DNA of 45,945 bases from IMG/VR virus record IMGVR_UViG_3300034957_000008, positions 1 to 45,945 of that record; one strand, given 5' to 3'. Below are positions 38,721 to 44,853 of this stretch, one piece after another. Below the pieces are notes generated by a model, which ran no database searches, was not told the origin of the DNA, and was given only the letters and a program-made list of their open reading frames with translations. Numbering within the stretch: position 1 is the stretch's first letter; each line of letters opens with the position of its first letter. The DNA comes from a virus. Both the position numbers and the translations under genes were made by a program.

Positions 38721-38962
38721 GCCGGTTTTCTGCTCCATTTCTCGATGTCATCCACGTGGGCAAGCACTTGATTGAGAGCGTAAAAATCTTCCGTGCTCTC
38801 GCCCTTTGCAAAGTAGGGGCCATGCGAAGCCGTGAACAGCCAAAATGTATGCAGCCGATTGTCGAGCATGTAATCGTTATGAACGGCCACACGCCAACCA
38901 CGCTTACGCAAGTTCTTGAGCGCCGAATACACGCCTCGCGCTTTTTCGATGTCGTCGCTCAT
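38717..38962 (-). CDS. Conserved small early protein
   Basis: 81 residues from the ATG at 38962 (ATGA). R-G-W-R-V-A-V-H-N-D-Y near 20-30 and H-T-F-W-L-F-T near 38-44 are phrases I have seen in phage early proteins of unknown role. Compact alpha/beta. Confidence 0.65.
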   Translation of the reverse strand: MSDDIEKARGVYSALKNLRKRGWRVAVHNDYMLDNRLHTFWLFTASHGPYFAKGESTEDFYALNQVLAHVDDIEKWSRKPA

Positions 38963-39171
38963 TTCGTCTCGCACCCCATGCCCTGAAGGGCTGATTTGAA
39001 GTCGTCTCGTATCTGAACTTTTCGTCTCAGACGTTGGCGAGTGGCTTCTATTTCGCCGCAAATCTCTGCGGATTTTTCCAGCATCCGCTCAAGGTCGTCG
39101 CCTTCCATCTTGGCGTCCAGTTCGAGCAGTTCTAGGCGTTCGGCATCTGCGGGGTGTAGAGGGGTTGTCAT
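38959..39171 (-). CDS. Small coiled-coil early protein
   Basis: 70 residues from the ATG at 39171 (ATGA). Nearly one long helix with Leu/Glu/Arg heptads; a dimeric coiled coil is likely. Not recognised. Confidence 0.65.
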   Translation of the reverse strand: MTTPLHPADAERLELLELDAKMEGDDLERMLEKSAEICGEIEATRQRLRRKVQIRDDFKSALQGMGCETK

Positions 39172-39452
39172 TTGCCCGCCTTTTCGCATTGGTCTGGGCT
39201 TAGAAGTGTGTGATTAGAGCGGGAATCCATATCGCCAAAAGGGAACCATTCAGTTGCTAACCTTTTGTCCATTCTTACCCATGCTCCGTTGTCGGCAATT
39301 CTCAGGCGATAGACTGTTCCTTCGTTGCCGATCATATTCACGTCCTTGTGCGATACGATCCTTACCCGCATTCCGCATTTAAATCGCTTCATAATCCGTT
39401 CCATCCTTTGCTCTTCAGGCGGCTCACCGCGTTGATCTGTACTCGTGCTCAC
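39168..39452 (-). CDS. KOW/SH3-like early protein, GTG start
   Basis: 94 residues from the GTG at 39452 (GTGA). After a flexible start, G-M-R-V-R-I-V near 27-33, N-E-G-T-V-Y-R-L near 43-50 and G-A-W-V-R-M-D near 56-62 give an SH3-type barrel like KOW domains. May bind RNA or protein; function unknown. Confidence 0.65.
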   Translation of the reverse strand: MSTSTDQRGEPPEEQRMERIMKRFKCGMRVRIVSHKDVNMIGNEGTVYRLRIADNGAWVRMDKRLATEWFPFGDMDSRSNHTLLSPDQCEKAGK

Positions 39453-39643
39453 TTCGCTGCATGTCCATACTTCTTTTTGCCTTCATGCAGGAATTCTGCG
39501 GCCAAAGCGCGTAGCCTATCCGCCGACAATAATGAGGCTTTAGATATTGTGCTCAAGCAAGACATGTAGAACCTGTTGGCTCTGCGATATCTTCCTCTTT
39601 CTTTCCAGTCCATATCCCTCAGTGCGATTTGTTTTCCACCCAT
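39449..39643 (-). CDS. Small basic early protein
   Basis: 64 residues from the ATG at 39643 (TGATG with the HTH gene); a GTG at 39652 is also possible. Arg/Tyr/Lys-rich, with R-G-R-Y-R-R-A-N-R near 16 and a Lys-rich end, so nucleic-acid binding is likely. Confidence 0.6.
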   Translation of the reverse strand: MGGKQIALRDMDWKERGRYRRANRFYMSCLSTISKASLLSADRLRALAAEFLHEGKKKYGHAAK

Positions 39644-39822
39644 CACATCCACCCCTTCTCTCTCAGCCGCGCCATCAACTGGTGCACCCTTTGACGCGGA
39701 ACCATGAACCGCCGCGCCATCTCAGATTGAGACGGTTTCTTGCGGCCCAGCTTCTTCCAGAAAGCGTAAAACTGTTGCTCTCTTATGGTTAGCAGCTCTT
39801 TTGCTTTAGTCATTGTCGCCAT
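39643..39822 (-). CDS. HTH regulator, first gene of minus early operon
   Basis: 59 residues from the ATG at 39822. L-T-I-R-E-Q-Q-F-Y-A-F-W near 11-22 followed by S-Q-S-E-M-A-R-R-F-M-V-P-R-Q-R-V-H-Q-L near 31-49 is a LexA/winged HTH pattern. The predicted transcript starts at about the ATG, so it is leaderless or nearly so. It is the best candidate for the protein that binds the paired operators between the two early promoters. Confidence 0.7.
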   Translation of the reverse strand: MATMTKAKELLTIREQQFYAFWKKLGRKKPSQSEMARRFMVPRQRVHQLMARLREKGWM

Positions 39823-39830
39823 CACGGAAG

Positions 39831-39919
39831 AGTTTCGCACAGTTCCAAAATGCCGTCAAGAGAAATCTTTACTTAGTGTCACGATTTTCCTTGACGCTTA
39901 TTTTGAATTGTGCGACTAT
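39831..39919. promoter_or_regulatory. Divergent early promoters in inverted orientation
   Basis: Plus promoter: TTGACG 39891-39896, 17-base spacer, GACTAT 39914-39919. Minus promoter: TTGACG (39859-39854), 17-base spacer, GAAACT (39836-39831). The two 26-base segments 39890-39915 and 39860-39835 (minus) agree at 20 positions, including the whole CTTGACG and TGTGCGA ends. So -35, spacer and -10 are an imperfect inverted repeat and can serve as paired operators for coordinated control. Confidence 0.75.
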
Positions 39920-39923
39920 GGGC

Positions 39924-39956
39924 ATGTTCAATACAGGAAGCGGAGGCCGCAGATGA
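39924..39956 (+). CDS. Ten-codon leader peptide
   Basis: ATG four bases after the plus -10 box opens a 10-codon frame ending G-S-G-G-R-R and TGA, which overlaps the next ATG as ATGA. Its Gly-Gly codons also supply GGAGG for that ATG. It may serve to load ribosomes on a leaderless mRNA; it could be chance. Confidence 0.4.
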   Translation: MFNTGSGGRR

Positions 39957-40117
39957 ACGCAGATGAGATTCGTAAAGCAACCAACTGGGGAACCTTGACG
40001 CAAGAAAACGAAGGCACCATAAATGTGCTGCTTGAAATCGCCGCGCAACTGGCCGAACTGAACGAAAAAATGGAACGGCTCATCACTGTTGGCTCAGATA
40101 TCAGCGGAGTACGGTAA
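39953..40117 (+). CDS. Small early protein
   Basis: 54 residues; GGAGG seven bases upstream. Acidic helix with Leu heptads (I-N-V-L-L-E-I-A-A-Q-L-A-E-L), likely a coiled coil. First proper gene of the plus early operon. Not recognised. Confidence 0.65.
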   Translation: MNADEIRKATNWGTLTQENEGTINVLLEIAAQLAELNEKMERLITVGSDISGVR

Positions 40118-40151
40118 CCTGGGCCGCGCAACAGATCGCGGAAGTAGGAGA

Positions 40152-40316
40152 ATGAAGATGATTGGCAAGATTCAGCTATACGCGACTAACTGCATTCATT
40201 ATCTTCGGCGGATTGACGAGCCTGCCCCGAGCGGAAAACCATATCGCTGGAAATGTGAGAAGTGCGGGAAGAAGCTCAAAATTGCAAGCGGCGTAATTCG
40301 GAAAGAAGACAGATAG
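40152..40316 (+). CDS. Small zinc-binding early protein
   Basis: 54 residues, TAGGAG upstream of the ATG. Basic; C14 with H16, and W-K-C-E-K-C-G-K-K-L near 36-45, give a C-x2-C plus C/H set. It may bind nucleic acid. Confidence 0.65.
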   Translation: MKMIGKIQLYATNCIHYLRRIDEPAPSGKPYRWKCEKCGKKLKIASGVIRKEDR

Positions 40317-40317
40317 C

Positions 40318-40360
40318 GTGGCGCGGCCCCGTGAGGGCCAGAGGGAGAGCGGGAAAATGG
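40318..40360 (+). repeat. 43-bp leader repeat, copy 1
   Basis: Same as 40560-40602 except one base (G versus A at position 35). Each copy holds a GGCCC/GGGCC hairpin and an AGGGAGAG ribosome site and ends at the ATGG of a gene. A GTG at the first base stays in frame with the gene, so the repeat could add 13 residues, but the ribosome site favours the ATG. Confidence 0.85.
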
Positions 40361-40557
40361 AGCAGATCAGAGAAATTACGGTTGACGGCTGCGAATATGA
40401 CGTTGTTACCGATGATAATGGCGTGACGTTCCGCAAGCGTGGAAGCAAATTACCGTTTCTGTCTATCTGCTGGCAGGATGTCTATTCGGCGGCATGGAGA
40501 TTTACCGAAATTCGCGTCGAATACGATGCGCTGACCATAAAACAAAACAAGGCGTAA
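40357..40557 (+). CDS. Small early protein
   Basis: 66 residues from the ATG at 40357 at the end of leader repeat 1. Beta-rich (I-T-V-D-G-C-E-Y-D-V-V-T-D-D-N-G), with an SH3-like look, and a basic middle. Not recognised. Confidence 0.65.
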   Translation: MEQIREITVDGCEYDVVTDDNGVTFRKRGSKLPFLSICWQDVYSAAWRFTEIRVEYDALTIKQNKA

Positions 40558-40559
40558 CT

Positions 40560-40602
40560 GTGGCGCGGCCCCGTGAGGGCCAGAGGGAGAGCGAGAAAAT
40601 GG
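40560..40602 (+). repeat. 43-bp leader repeat, copy 2
   Basis: Second copy, 242 bp after the first. Degenerate relatives with a GGCGCG core and GGGAAAGGGG-like ribosome site precede the genes at 40813, 41060, 41292 and 41815. Confidence 0.85.
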
Positions 40603-40766
40603 CAAAAACGATTCAAATTCGAGCGTTAATTGAGGACGAAATTGCTCTCATAACTGCTGGGTTAGAACTGCTTAAATTGCAGGGCAAGCCTAGAGCGCAG
40701 ATGTTAGCGGCGTCCATGCTTGAGCAGAAGATGCCGGAAAATATGTTGTGGATCAGTCACGAGTAG
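40599..40766 (+). CDS. Small early protein
   Basis: 55 residues from the ATG at the end of leader repeat 2. Helical, with I-A-L-I-T-A-G-L-E-L-L-K-L near 16-28. Not recognised. Confidence 0.65.
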   Translation: MAKTIQIRALIEDEIALITAGLELLKLQGKPRAQMLAASMLEQKMPENMLWISHE

Positions 40767-40812
40767 GCGGGGCGCGGGGGATTCCGCAGGCAGAAGAGAG
40801 GGGCAAAGGAAA

Positions 40813-41055
40813 ATGGGCGTTCATCCGAATATCGGCTTTAAAGGCTTCCCTAAACAGGGAGCGCACCTAAACAAAGGAGTAGTGGTTTGTTTTAATTACG
40901 ATCTGGCGAATACGATTCCCGGCGTGGTTGTGCGCGATGACTCTGAAGAACCATTCCGAACAATTATTGAACTTGCAGATGGTCGATTTGTTGAAGCCAG
41001 TGAATGTCAGTACTCGATTCCGGCGGCGGGGCGCGATGCCCACGGAAAGGGGTAG
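40813..41055 (+). CDS. Small early protein
   Basis: 80 residues; AAAGGAAA next to the ATG. Gly/Lys N-terminus, then a beta pattern (V-V-V-C-F-N-Y, T-I-I-E-L-A-D-G-R-F-V). Its last codons carry the GC-rich leader of the next gene. Not recognised. Confidence 0.65.
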   Translation: MGVHPNIGFKGFPKQGAHLNKGVVVCFNYDLANTIPGVVVRDDSEEPFRTIIELADGRFVEASECQYSIPAAGRDAHGKG

Positions 41056-41059
41056 GGAG

Positions 41060-41251
41060 ATGTTCGTTCACATTTATCGCAATAATGAAAGCGACAAAGA
41101 TGGACTCCACCAGTCCACGGCCAGAGTGACGTTTAAGAGCGAGGATCATTTTTCTGGAATTTACGAACCTGTTTTGATTCTCGGAACACTTCCGCACACA
41201 ACGGCAATAAAAATGAAAGACATTCGCTGGTATTGGGTGGAAGAAGATTAA
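41060..41251 (+). CDS. Small early protein
   Basis: 63 residues, AGGGAG directly upstream. Mixed composition with a C-terminal R-W-Y-W-V-E-E-D. Not recognised. Confidence 0.65.
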   Translation: MFVHIYRNNESDKDGLHQSTARVTFKSEDHFSGIYEPVLILGTLPHTTAIKMKDIRWYWVEED

Positions 41252-41291
41252 ATACGCCGCCGGGGACTCAAGACGGGAAAGGGGTAACGAA

Positions 41292-41423
41292 ATGCGAAAC
41301 TGGAAAATGACACTGCTTAATCTGTTGCGTGAACACGCATGGCACCTTACGCCAGAGCAACAAGTCAAGCTGGCTATAGCCTACATGCTCAAGGTGGCCA
41401 TTACGCAGAGAGCAAAGCCATGA
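41292..41423 (+). CDS. Small helical early protein
   Basis: 43 residues after an AAAGGGG site. Amphipathic helix with L-L-N-L-L-R-E and V-K-L-A-I-A-Y-M-L-K-V-A-I; may lie on a membrane. Stop overlaps the next start (ATGA). Confidence 0.6.
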   Translation: MRNWKMTLLNLLREHAWHLTPEQQVKLAIAYMLKVAITQRAKP

Positions 41424-41641
41424 GCGGGACAACCAAAGCAAGCGCAGCGGGACGGGAATTAGCAGATGCCATGTGCCCAGACCTGAAACCGGATGATCTG
41501 GAAACAATGGCAGGCATTGTGGACTCACATCTTGAGCCGCTGCTCAGGGCCCTAAATAAAACCATTGAATTCTACGATGCCCATGGTGGGCCAATGGGAG
41601 ATTTGCGCAAAGAGGCCGAGAAGTGGAAGCCGGGACGCTAG
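41420..41641 (+). CDS. Small early protein
   Basis: 73 residues coupled by ATGA. Helical and acidic (P-D-L-K-P-D-D-L-E-T-M), with an E-F-Y-D-A-H-G-G-P-M-G turn. Not recognised. Confidence 0.65.
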   Translation: MSGTTKASAAGRELADAMCPDLKPDDLETMAGIVDSHLEPLLRALNKTIEFYDAHGGPMGDLRKEAEKWKPGR

Positions 41642-41814
41642 CTCCTGTGCTGCTTGGGGTTGCCATAAAAACGAGTGGCCTAGCTTGGCAGGCGAAGCCA
41701 CAAGTGCTGGACTTGGGCAAGAGGGTGAGTGCCAACAATATTCCTGCATCCGTTCGATTCGGAACCAGCATAGCAATCCCAAGGAACGCAGGGGCCGGGA
41801 AAGGGGAACCAAAA
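41642..41814 (+). other. Spacer with two competing open frames
   Basis: One frame (GTG at 41623, AGAGG seven bases before) runs in phase into the next gene, which would add 64 residues. Another frame is Cys-rich and stops in an 11-base overlap with the ATG at 41815, as a real small gene would. I cannot decide; the leader pattern before 41815 supports a separate start there. Confidence 0.4.
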
Positions 41815-42003
41815 ATGAAAAGTAGGCCACGCCTGAAATATTTTGCGATTATTCGGGGTGTGTTCCTCGGCGGAGTCTTGCCGGGGCAAAAGGACAAATT
41901 GATTTGCACGGCCACAAGTAAGCGGCTTGCCCTTAAAATCGCAGTCACCCTTAACCTGATGGAATCGCGCCAACAGAAAGCGCACGAGGTTTTCTGCAAA
42001 TGA
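41815..42003 (+). CDS. Small basic early protein
   Basis: 62 residues from the ATG at 41815 (AGGGGA seven bases upstream). Lys/Arg-rich, with I-I-R-G-V-F-L-G-G-V-L-P-G near 9-21. Coupled to the last gene by ATGA. Not recognised. Confidence 0.6.
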   Translation: MKSRPRLKYFAIIRGVFLGGVLPGQKDKLICTATSKRLALKIAVTLNLMESRQQKAHEVFCK

Positions 42004-42164
42004 GTTGCAAATGGATTTCACCAGAAATGCTTGCCACTCTCAAACGACAAACGTACATGAGCGATTCGACATGGCAAAAAATCATCGCATCCGATCCTGA
42101 AGGCTGGAGCGAGATGCTAAATCTTGCTTCTGAGCAGAAACCCGCCAATAGCCGCCAAGACTGA
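42000..42164 (+). CDS. Last gene of plus early operon
   Basis: 54 residues; ATGA start. Polar, with K-W-I-S-P-E-M-L and G-W-S-E-M-L-N-L. The final 48 bases overlap the end of the convergent spanin-like gene. Not recognised. Confidence 0.65.
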   Translation: MSCKWISPEMLATLKRQTYMSDSTWQKIIASDPEGWSEMLNLASEQKPANSRQD

Positions 42165-42794
42165 AAGCACGATGTTCCGCTTCCGCGCCTTGGCCTTCAC
42201 TTCAGCTATCTGCACCTTGCAGAGCGCATCCGCGTCCAGAACGGTCTTTTTGCACGTCGCCAGCTCATCTGCTGTGCTTCCAAGGGCTTTCTGGGCCTGT
42301 ACCATGGCAATGTCCTTCTGGGCTGAATTGGCCTCAATTTGGGCCTTTTCCGCCTTCAGGACGGGTATTTCCTCAAGCGCATTGACCGTCGCATGTCCGG
42401 CCTGCAAGGTGACGTTAAAACCAGCATTCCCCGGCTGTACCCCTCCAGGCTGGCCAATCAGGTCACTCCAGCGCAAGGATAGGGCATCCGGCGGCATGGC
42501 ATCGTTTACCTGGCGCTGATTCGCCAGTTGGGTACGTAGGGTAGCCAACTCTCGCTGGAGAGCTGCTGTAGAGGCTTGTAGCGCGTTTAACTGGCCTTGC
42601 AGGGCTTCATTATCGGCTTTGGTGGCCGCTGCTTGGACTTTGGCTTTGTCCAGGTCTTCTTTGAGCGTCTGTTCTGCAAGCACTTTTTGATCGTGGGCGA
42701 GATTTCCAGCGTAAGCAAAGTACTTCCAGGCTGCCAGCAGCACTACGGCGGCTATGAGGCCAGCGATAACAAGGTGCTTGACGTGTGCGCTCAC
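42117..42794 (-). CDS. Spanin-like membrane/coiled-coil protein
   Basis: 225 residues from the GTG at 42794 (GTGA). One membrane helix near 7-30, a long Gln/Ala/Leu coiled coil (about 35-95), a beta/Gly part, a second helical part with two Cys, and a final hydrophobic span (N-I-V-L-S-V-L-A-A-I-G-G-F-L). It ends the late operon beside holin-like genes, fitting an envelope-spanning lysis protein; spans at both ends would allow bridging of the two membranes or sheets. No classical Rz/Rz1 pair. Confidence 0.6.
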   Translation of the reverse strand: MSAHVKHLVIAGLIAAVVLLAAWKYFAYAGNLAHDQKVLAEQTLKEDLDKAKVQAAATKADNEALQGQLNALQASTAALQRELATLRTQLANQRQVNDAMPPDALSLRWSDLIGQPGGVQPGNAGFNVTLQAGHATVNALEEIPVLKAEKAQIEANSAQKDIAMVQAQKALGSTADELATCKKTVLDADALCKVQIAEVKAKARKRNIVLSVLAAIGGFLLRSKI

Positions 42795-42922
42795 AAATCC
42801 GTGAGCTTTCCACAACCAAGGCATCGGCAAGCGGGAATGATCTTGCCATCATGCCAATAGCTGTCCATGAGGCAGCCATTCCAGCCCGTTATATGCGCCA
42901 GCCAATGAATGAACTTTCTCAC
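42791..42922 (-). CDS. Small conserved zinc-ribbon protein of lysis region
   Basis: 43 residues, GTG start overlapping the upstream TGA (GTGA), and GTGA again at its end. F-I-H-W-L-A-H-I-T-G-W-N near 4-15 and C-R-C-L-G-C-G-K-L near 32-40 match a short phage protein often found near lysis genes. Confidence 0.7.
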   Translation of the reverse strand: MRKFIHWLAHITGWNGCLMDSYWHDGKIIPACRCLGCGKLTDL

Positions 42923-43077
42923 AGAGCACTCTTCAGTTTGGCCGCTGCTTTCTGCTCTTCGCTGCGGAAGAAATCAAGGAACTTGTCAATGAGGTTGTAT
43001 TTCAAAACGTATTCGGCAATGGAAGTGGCTAGCGCACCAGCCACCAGAGAAATCAGAATTGCCCACCATGGGACCAT
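42919..43077 (-). CDS. Small holin-like membrane protein
   Basis: 52 residues. One hydrophobic helix (about 4-20, W-W-A-I-L-I-S-L-V-A-G-A-L-A), then a short amphipathic part and a Lys/Ala-rich tail. In the late operon next to the spanin-like gene; fits a pinholin or small holin. No second span. Confidence 0.6.
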   Translation of the reverse strand: MVPWWAILISLVAGALATSIAEYVLKYNLIDKFLDFFRSEEQKAAAKLKSAL

Positions 43078-43080
43078 AGG

Positions 43081-43515
43081 TTACTCCTTTGTAATTTTTG
43101 AAATGGGATGTATTTCTGTATGACCATGGGCTGTGTCCAGAACGTAATCGCCCGTCACGCTCACGCGGTTGCCCACTTTGATTTCTGGAAAGCTCTGGCT
43201 AAAACCTTTGCAAGCCTGAATCGCATCCGCCTGAGTTGGCGGGCTGATGCAGATCGGCTCGATTACCAGATTGCCGAATTCGTTTGCCATGTTCTTGGCA
43301 TTCAGCATTGATTCAAACTGCTTGTCCACCTTCAGGAAGCAATGCCAGTCACCGTCTTTTTCTTTTCGGCAGGCGCGGCTGATTGTTCCTGTGACCGTCA
43401 CGCACTTCTTGATTATGTGCAGGCGTGATTTATTGTAGATGTGGTTCCACAAGGACGCATCGCACTGCGCCAAGGCGGTTGCGGAGAGAATGAGTATTGC
43501 GAGAATCTTTTTCAT
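43081..43515 (-). CDS. Secreted OB-fold-like protein
   Basis: 144 residues. Signal peptide with Lys2-Lys3 and cleavage after A-L-A near 16. The mature part has five Cys, then C-V-T-V-T-G-T-I near 38, H-C-F-L-K-V-D near 58, and G-N-R-V-S-V-T-G-D-Y-V-L-D near 114-126, the strand order of an OB barrel. I have seen close relatives in soil-bacterial genomes. It would be exported late; perhaps it protects or modifies the envelope. ATGA-coupled to the DUF5675 gene. Confidence 0.65.
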   Translation of the reverse strand: MKKILAILILSATALAQCDASLWNHIYNKSRLHIIKKCVTVTGTISRACRKEKDGDWHCFLKVDKQFESMLNAKNMANEFGNLVIEPICISPPTQADAIQACKGFSQSFPEIKVGNRVSVTGDYVLDTAHGHTEIHPISKITKE

Positions 43516-43904
43516 TGTTCCACGTATGTAATCGTGATTGGATCGCCAGCAGCTTTTGCTTCTGTCATCGCCTGAAACAGTTGATCGAACTTAACCTTGC
43601 TGCCGCTCACAAAGTCTGTTCCCGGTTTTTGCCCCACAAGCAAACAGCCCTCCGTATCCTTTGGGAAGTTGCCGATGTGGATTTCAATGTCTTCGAATCC
43701 CGGAACGTTCTCAACATGCGGGATCAGCCTGCCATGCTTGGGACTCCAGCGGATTGTTACATCGTAGGTGCCTACCGGGATGGCGCAGGGTTTTGTGTCT
43801 CGCTTCGGCGGTTCAAGGGTGTAGCCGAATGGCTGCCCGTCAACCGAGAGTTCCCCCTCAGTTGACAGGCTGGTGAAATCGGTTCTGGTAACAAGCAGTT
43901 TCAT
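43512..43904 (-). CDS. DUF5675-like protein of lysis region
   Basis: 130 residues. F-G-Y-T-L-E-P-P near 26, C-A-I-P-V-G-T-Y-D-V near 40, then V-P-G-F-E-D-I-E-I-H-I-G-N near 67-79 and D-T-E-G-C-L-L-V-G near 83-91 are the DUF5675 blocks. The H-x-G-N...G-C arrangement recalls L,D-transpeptidase-type catalytic Cys/His, so it may act on peptidoglycan and stand in for the missing lysozyme-like endolysin. That is inference; no signal peptide. Confidence 0.7.
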   Translation of the reverse strand: MKLLVTRTDFTSLSTEGELSVDGQPFGYTLEPPKRDTKPCAIPVGTYDVTIRWSPKHGRLIPHVENVPGFEDIEIHIGNFPKDTEGCLLVGQKPGTDFVSGSKVKFDQLFQAMTEAKAAGDPITITYVEQ

Positions 43905-44029
43905 GCGCTTGCTGGCGTTTCCGGTTTATCTTCCGGCTTGTCGTTCGGCTTCGGGCCCGGATCGCCTTCCTTCCAAGGTTTTGGCGGCTGGGGTGGCAGT
44001 TGGTCATCGAGGCGGTATTGAGGCAGCAT
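43901..44029 (-). CDS. Small Pro-rich protein
   Basis: 42 residues, Pro/Lys/Glu/Asp-rich (P-P-Q-P-P-K-P-W, K-P-E-D-K-P-E), unfolded. It overlaps the membrane-protein gene by 26 bases and couples to DUF5675 by ATGA. Could be a linker peptide or chance, but it fits the gap exactly. Confidence 0.55.
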   Translation of the reverse strand: MLPQYRLDDQLPPQPPKPWKEGDPGPKPNDKPEDKPETPASA

Positions 44030-44552
44030 TGAGTTTTTCTCCTAGTCTGGGATCGAGTTTCTGAAAGTATTCTAACCTTTTGCAGCCGTTCTTTTGCTCA
44101 AAAGTGATGTACCGCAGTTCGTCATGCTTCTGAAATGGCACTGGCGCACAAAAGTCCCACTGGCCATCCTGCATACGGGCGGGCTGAATTCTAAAACTGA
44201 CATCGCTGTATTTATCAAGAATAAAAACTCCCCAATAAGTGTGGCTTTGATCAAGTAGTTCGCGGTCACGTTTTCCGTATCCGAGGGCCATGCCCACGCG
44301 GAGGGTCGCAGTCAGAGCCAGAGCTAGAATCAATATCATCCCTGCTATGTACACCGTTTGTTTTCCCCGCCGCCGCACCTCTGGCATGGTCATGGCTGGA
44401 GGGAACATTGGCGGATTCTTTGTCCTCGCGGCACGCTCTCTCGTGGTATCTCTGACGCTTCTTGACACGATCCAAATGCACAGCGAGATAAGCAAGAGTG
44501 GCACCAACCACGATGTCACGTACAATGCTGAGTACAGTAAGCCAAACATCAT
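44004..44552 (-). CDS. Membrane protein of late operon
   Basis: 182 residues. A hydrophobic segment near 3-28, a basic Pro-rich loop, a second span near 67-90 (I-A-G-M-I-L-I-L-A-L-A-L-T), then a soluble part with two Cys (about 95-182) that reads naturally. An inner Met at 54 would keep only the second span. The first 95 codons overlap another membrane-type frame that starts four bases earlier behind the same AAGGGAAGG site. Confidence 0.65.
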   Translation of the reverse strand: MMFGLLYSALYVTSWLVPLLLISLCIWIVSRSVRDTTRERAARTKNPPMFPPAMTMPEVRRRGKQTVYIAGMILILALALTATLRVGMALGYGKRDRELLDQSHTYWGVFILDKYSDVSFRIQPARMQDGQWDFCAPVPFQKHDELRYITFEQKNGCKRLEYFQKLDPRLGEKLNAASIPPR

Positions 44553-44556
44553 GCAT
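44266..44556 (-). CDS. Overlapping alternative-frame holin-like ORF
   Basis: 96 codons from the ATG at 44556. The start M-H-D-V-W-L and one hydrophobic helix (about 5-26, V-V-G-A-T-L-A-Y-L-A-V) followed by a charged basic tail fit a small holin up to about residue 45; the later part looks like a shadow of the main gene. Either it or the N-terminus of the main gene may be the real product. Confidence 0.35.
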   Translation of the reverse strand: MHDVWLTVLSIVRDIVVGATLAYLAVHLDRVKKRQRYHERACREDKESANVPSSHDHARGAAAGKTNGVHSRDDIDSSSGSDCDPPRGHGPRIRKT

Positions 44557-44607
44557 CGCCTTCCCTTTCGGCCACTAACATTTCCAAAATTTCACCCCGG
44601 AAGTGGG

Positions 44608-44853
44608 CTACCCGTCTTCGCGCTCATTCCTCTCCGCCAATCGTCCTTCGGCCACGCCCGAGGCCCTTTCAGAGATTAGGGCTTTGTCCATACGGTCATT
44701 GAAAGTGACGTGCAATTCCTGCGTTTTGGCAAGCTGCTTTCTCGCGGCCAGCATTCCCACAATGATGATCGCCACTGCCGATATGACAGGCGGCAGAACG
44801 TGAATCAGGATCACGTCTCTCAGCGGCATGACGGGCATGGACATGGATTGCAC
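44608..44853 (-). CDS. Holin-like single-span protein
   Basis: 81 residues beginning with a GTG directly after the preceding TAG (an ATG three codons later is possible). One span near 15-36 (P-V-I-S-A-V-A-I-I-I-V-G-M-L-A), then a charged coiled tail. In the late operon with other small membrane proteins; holin or antiholin are possible. Confidence 0.6.
   Translation of the reverse strand: MQSMSMPVMPLRDVILIHVLPPVISAVAIIIVGMLAARKQLAKTQELHVTFNDRMDKALISERASGVAEGRLAERNEREDG

Noticed and set aside
40318-40602. 43-bp repeats as part of a CRISPR array
   Set aside because: Only two copies, 242 bp apart with a gene between them, and each ends at a start codon.
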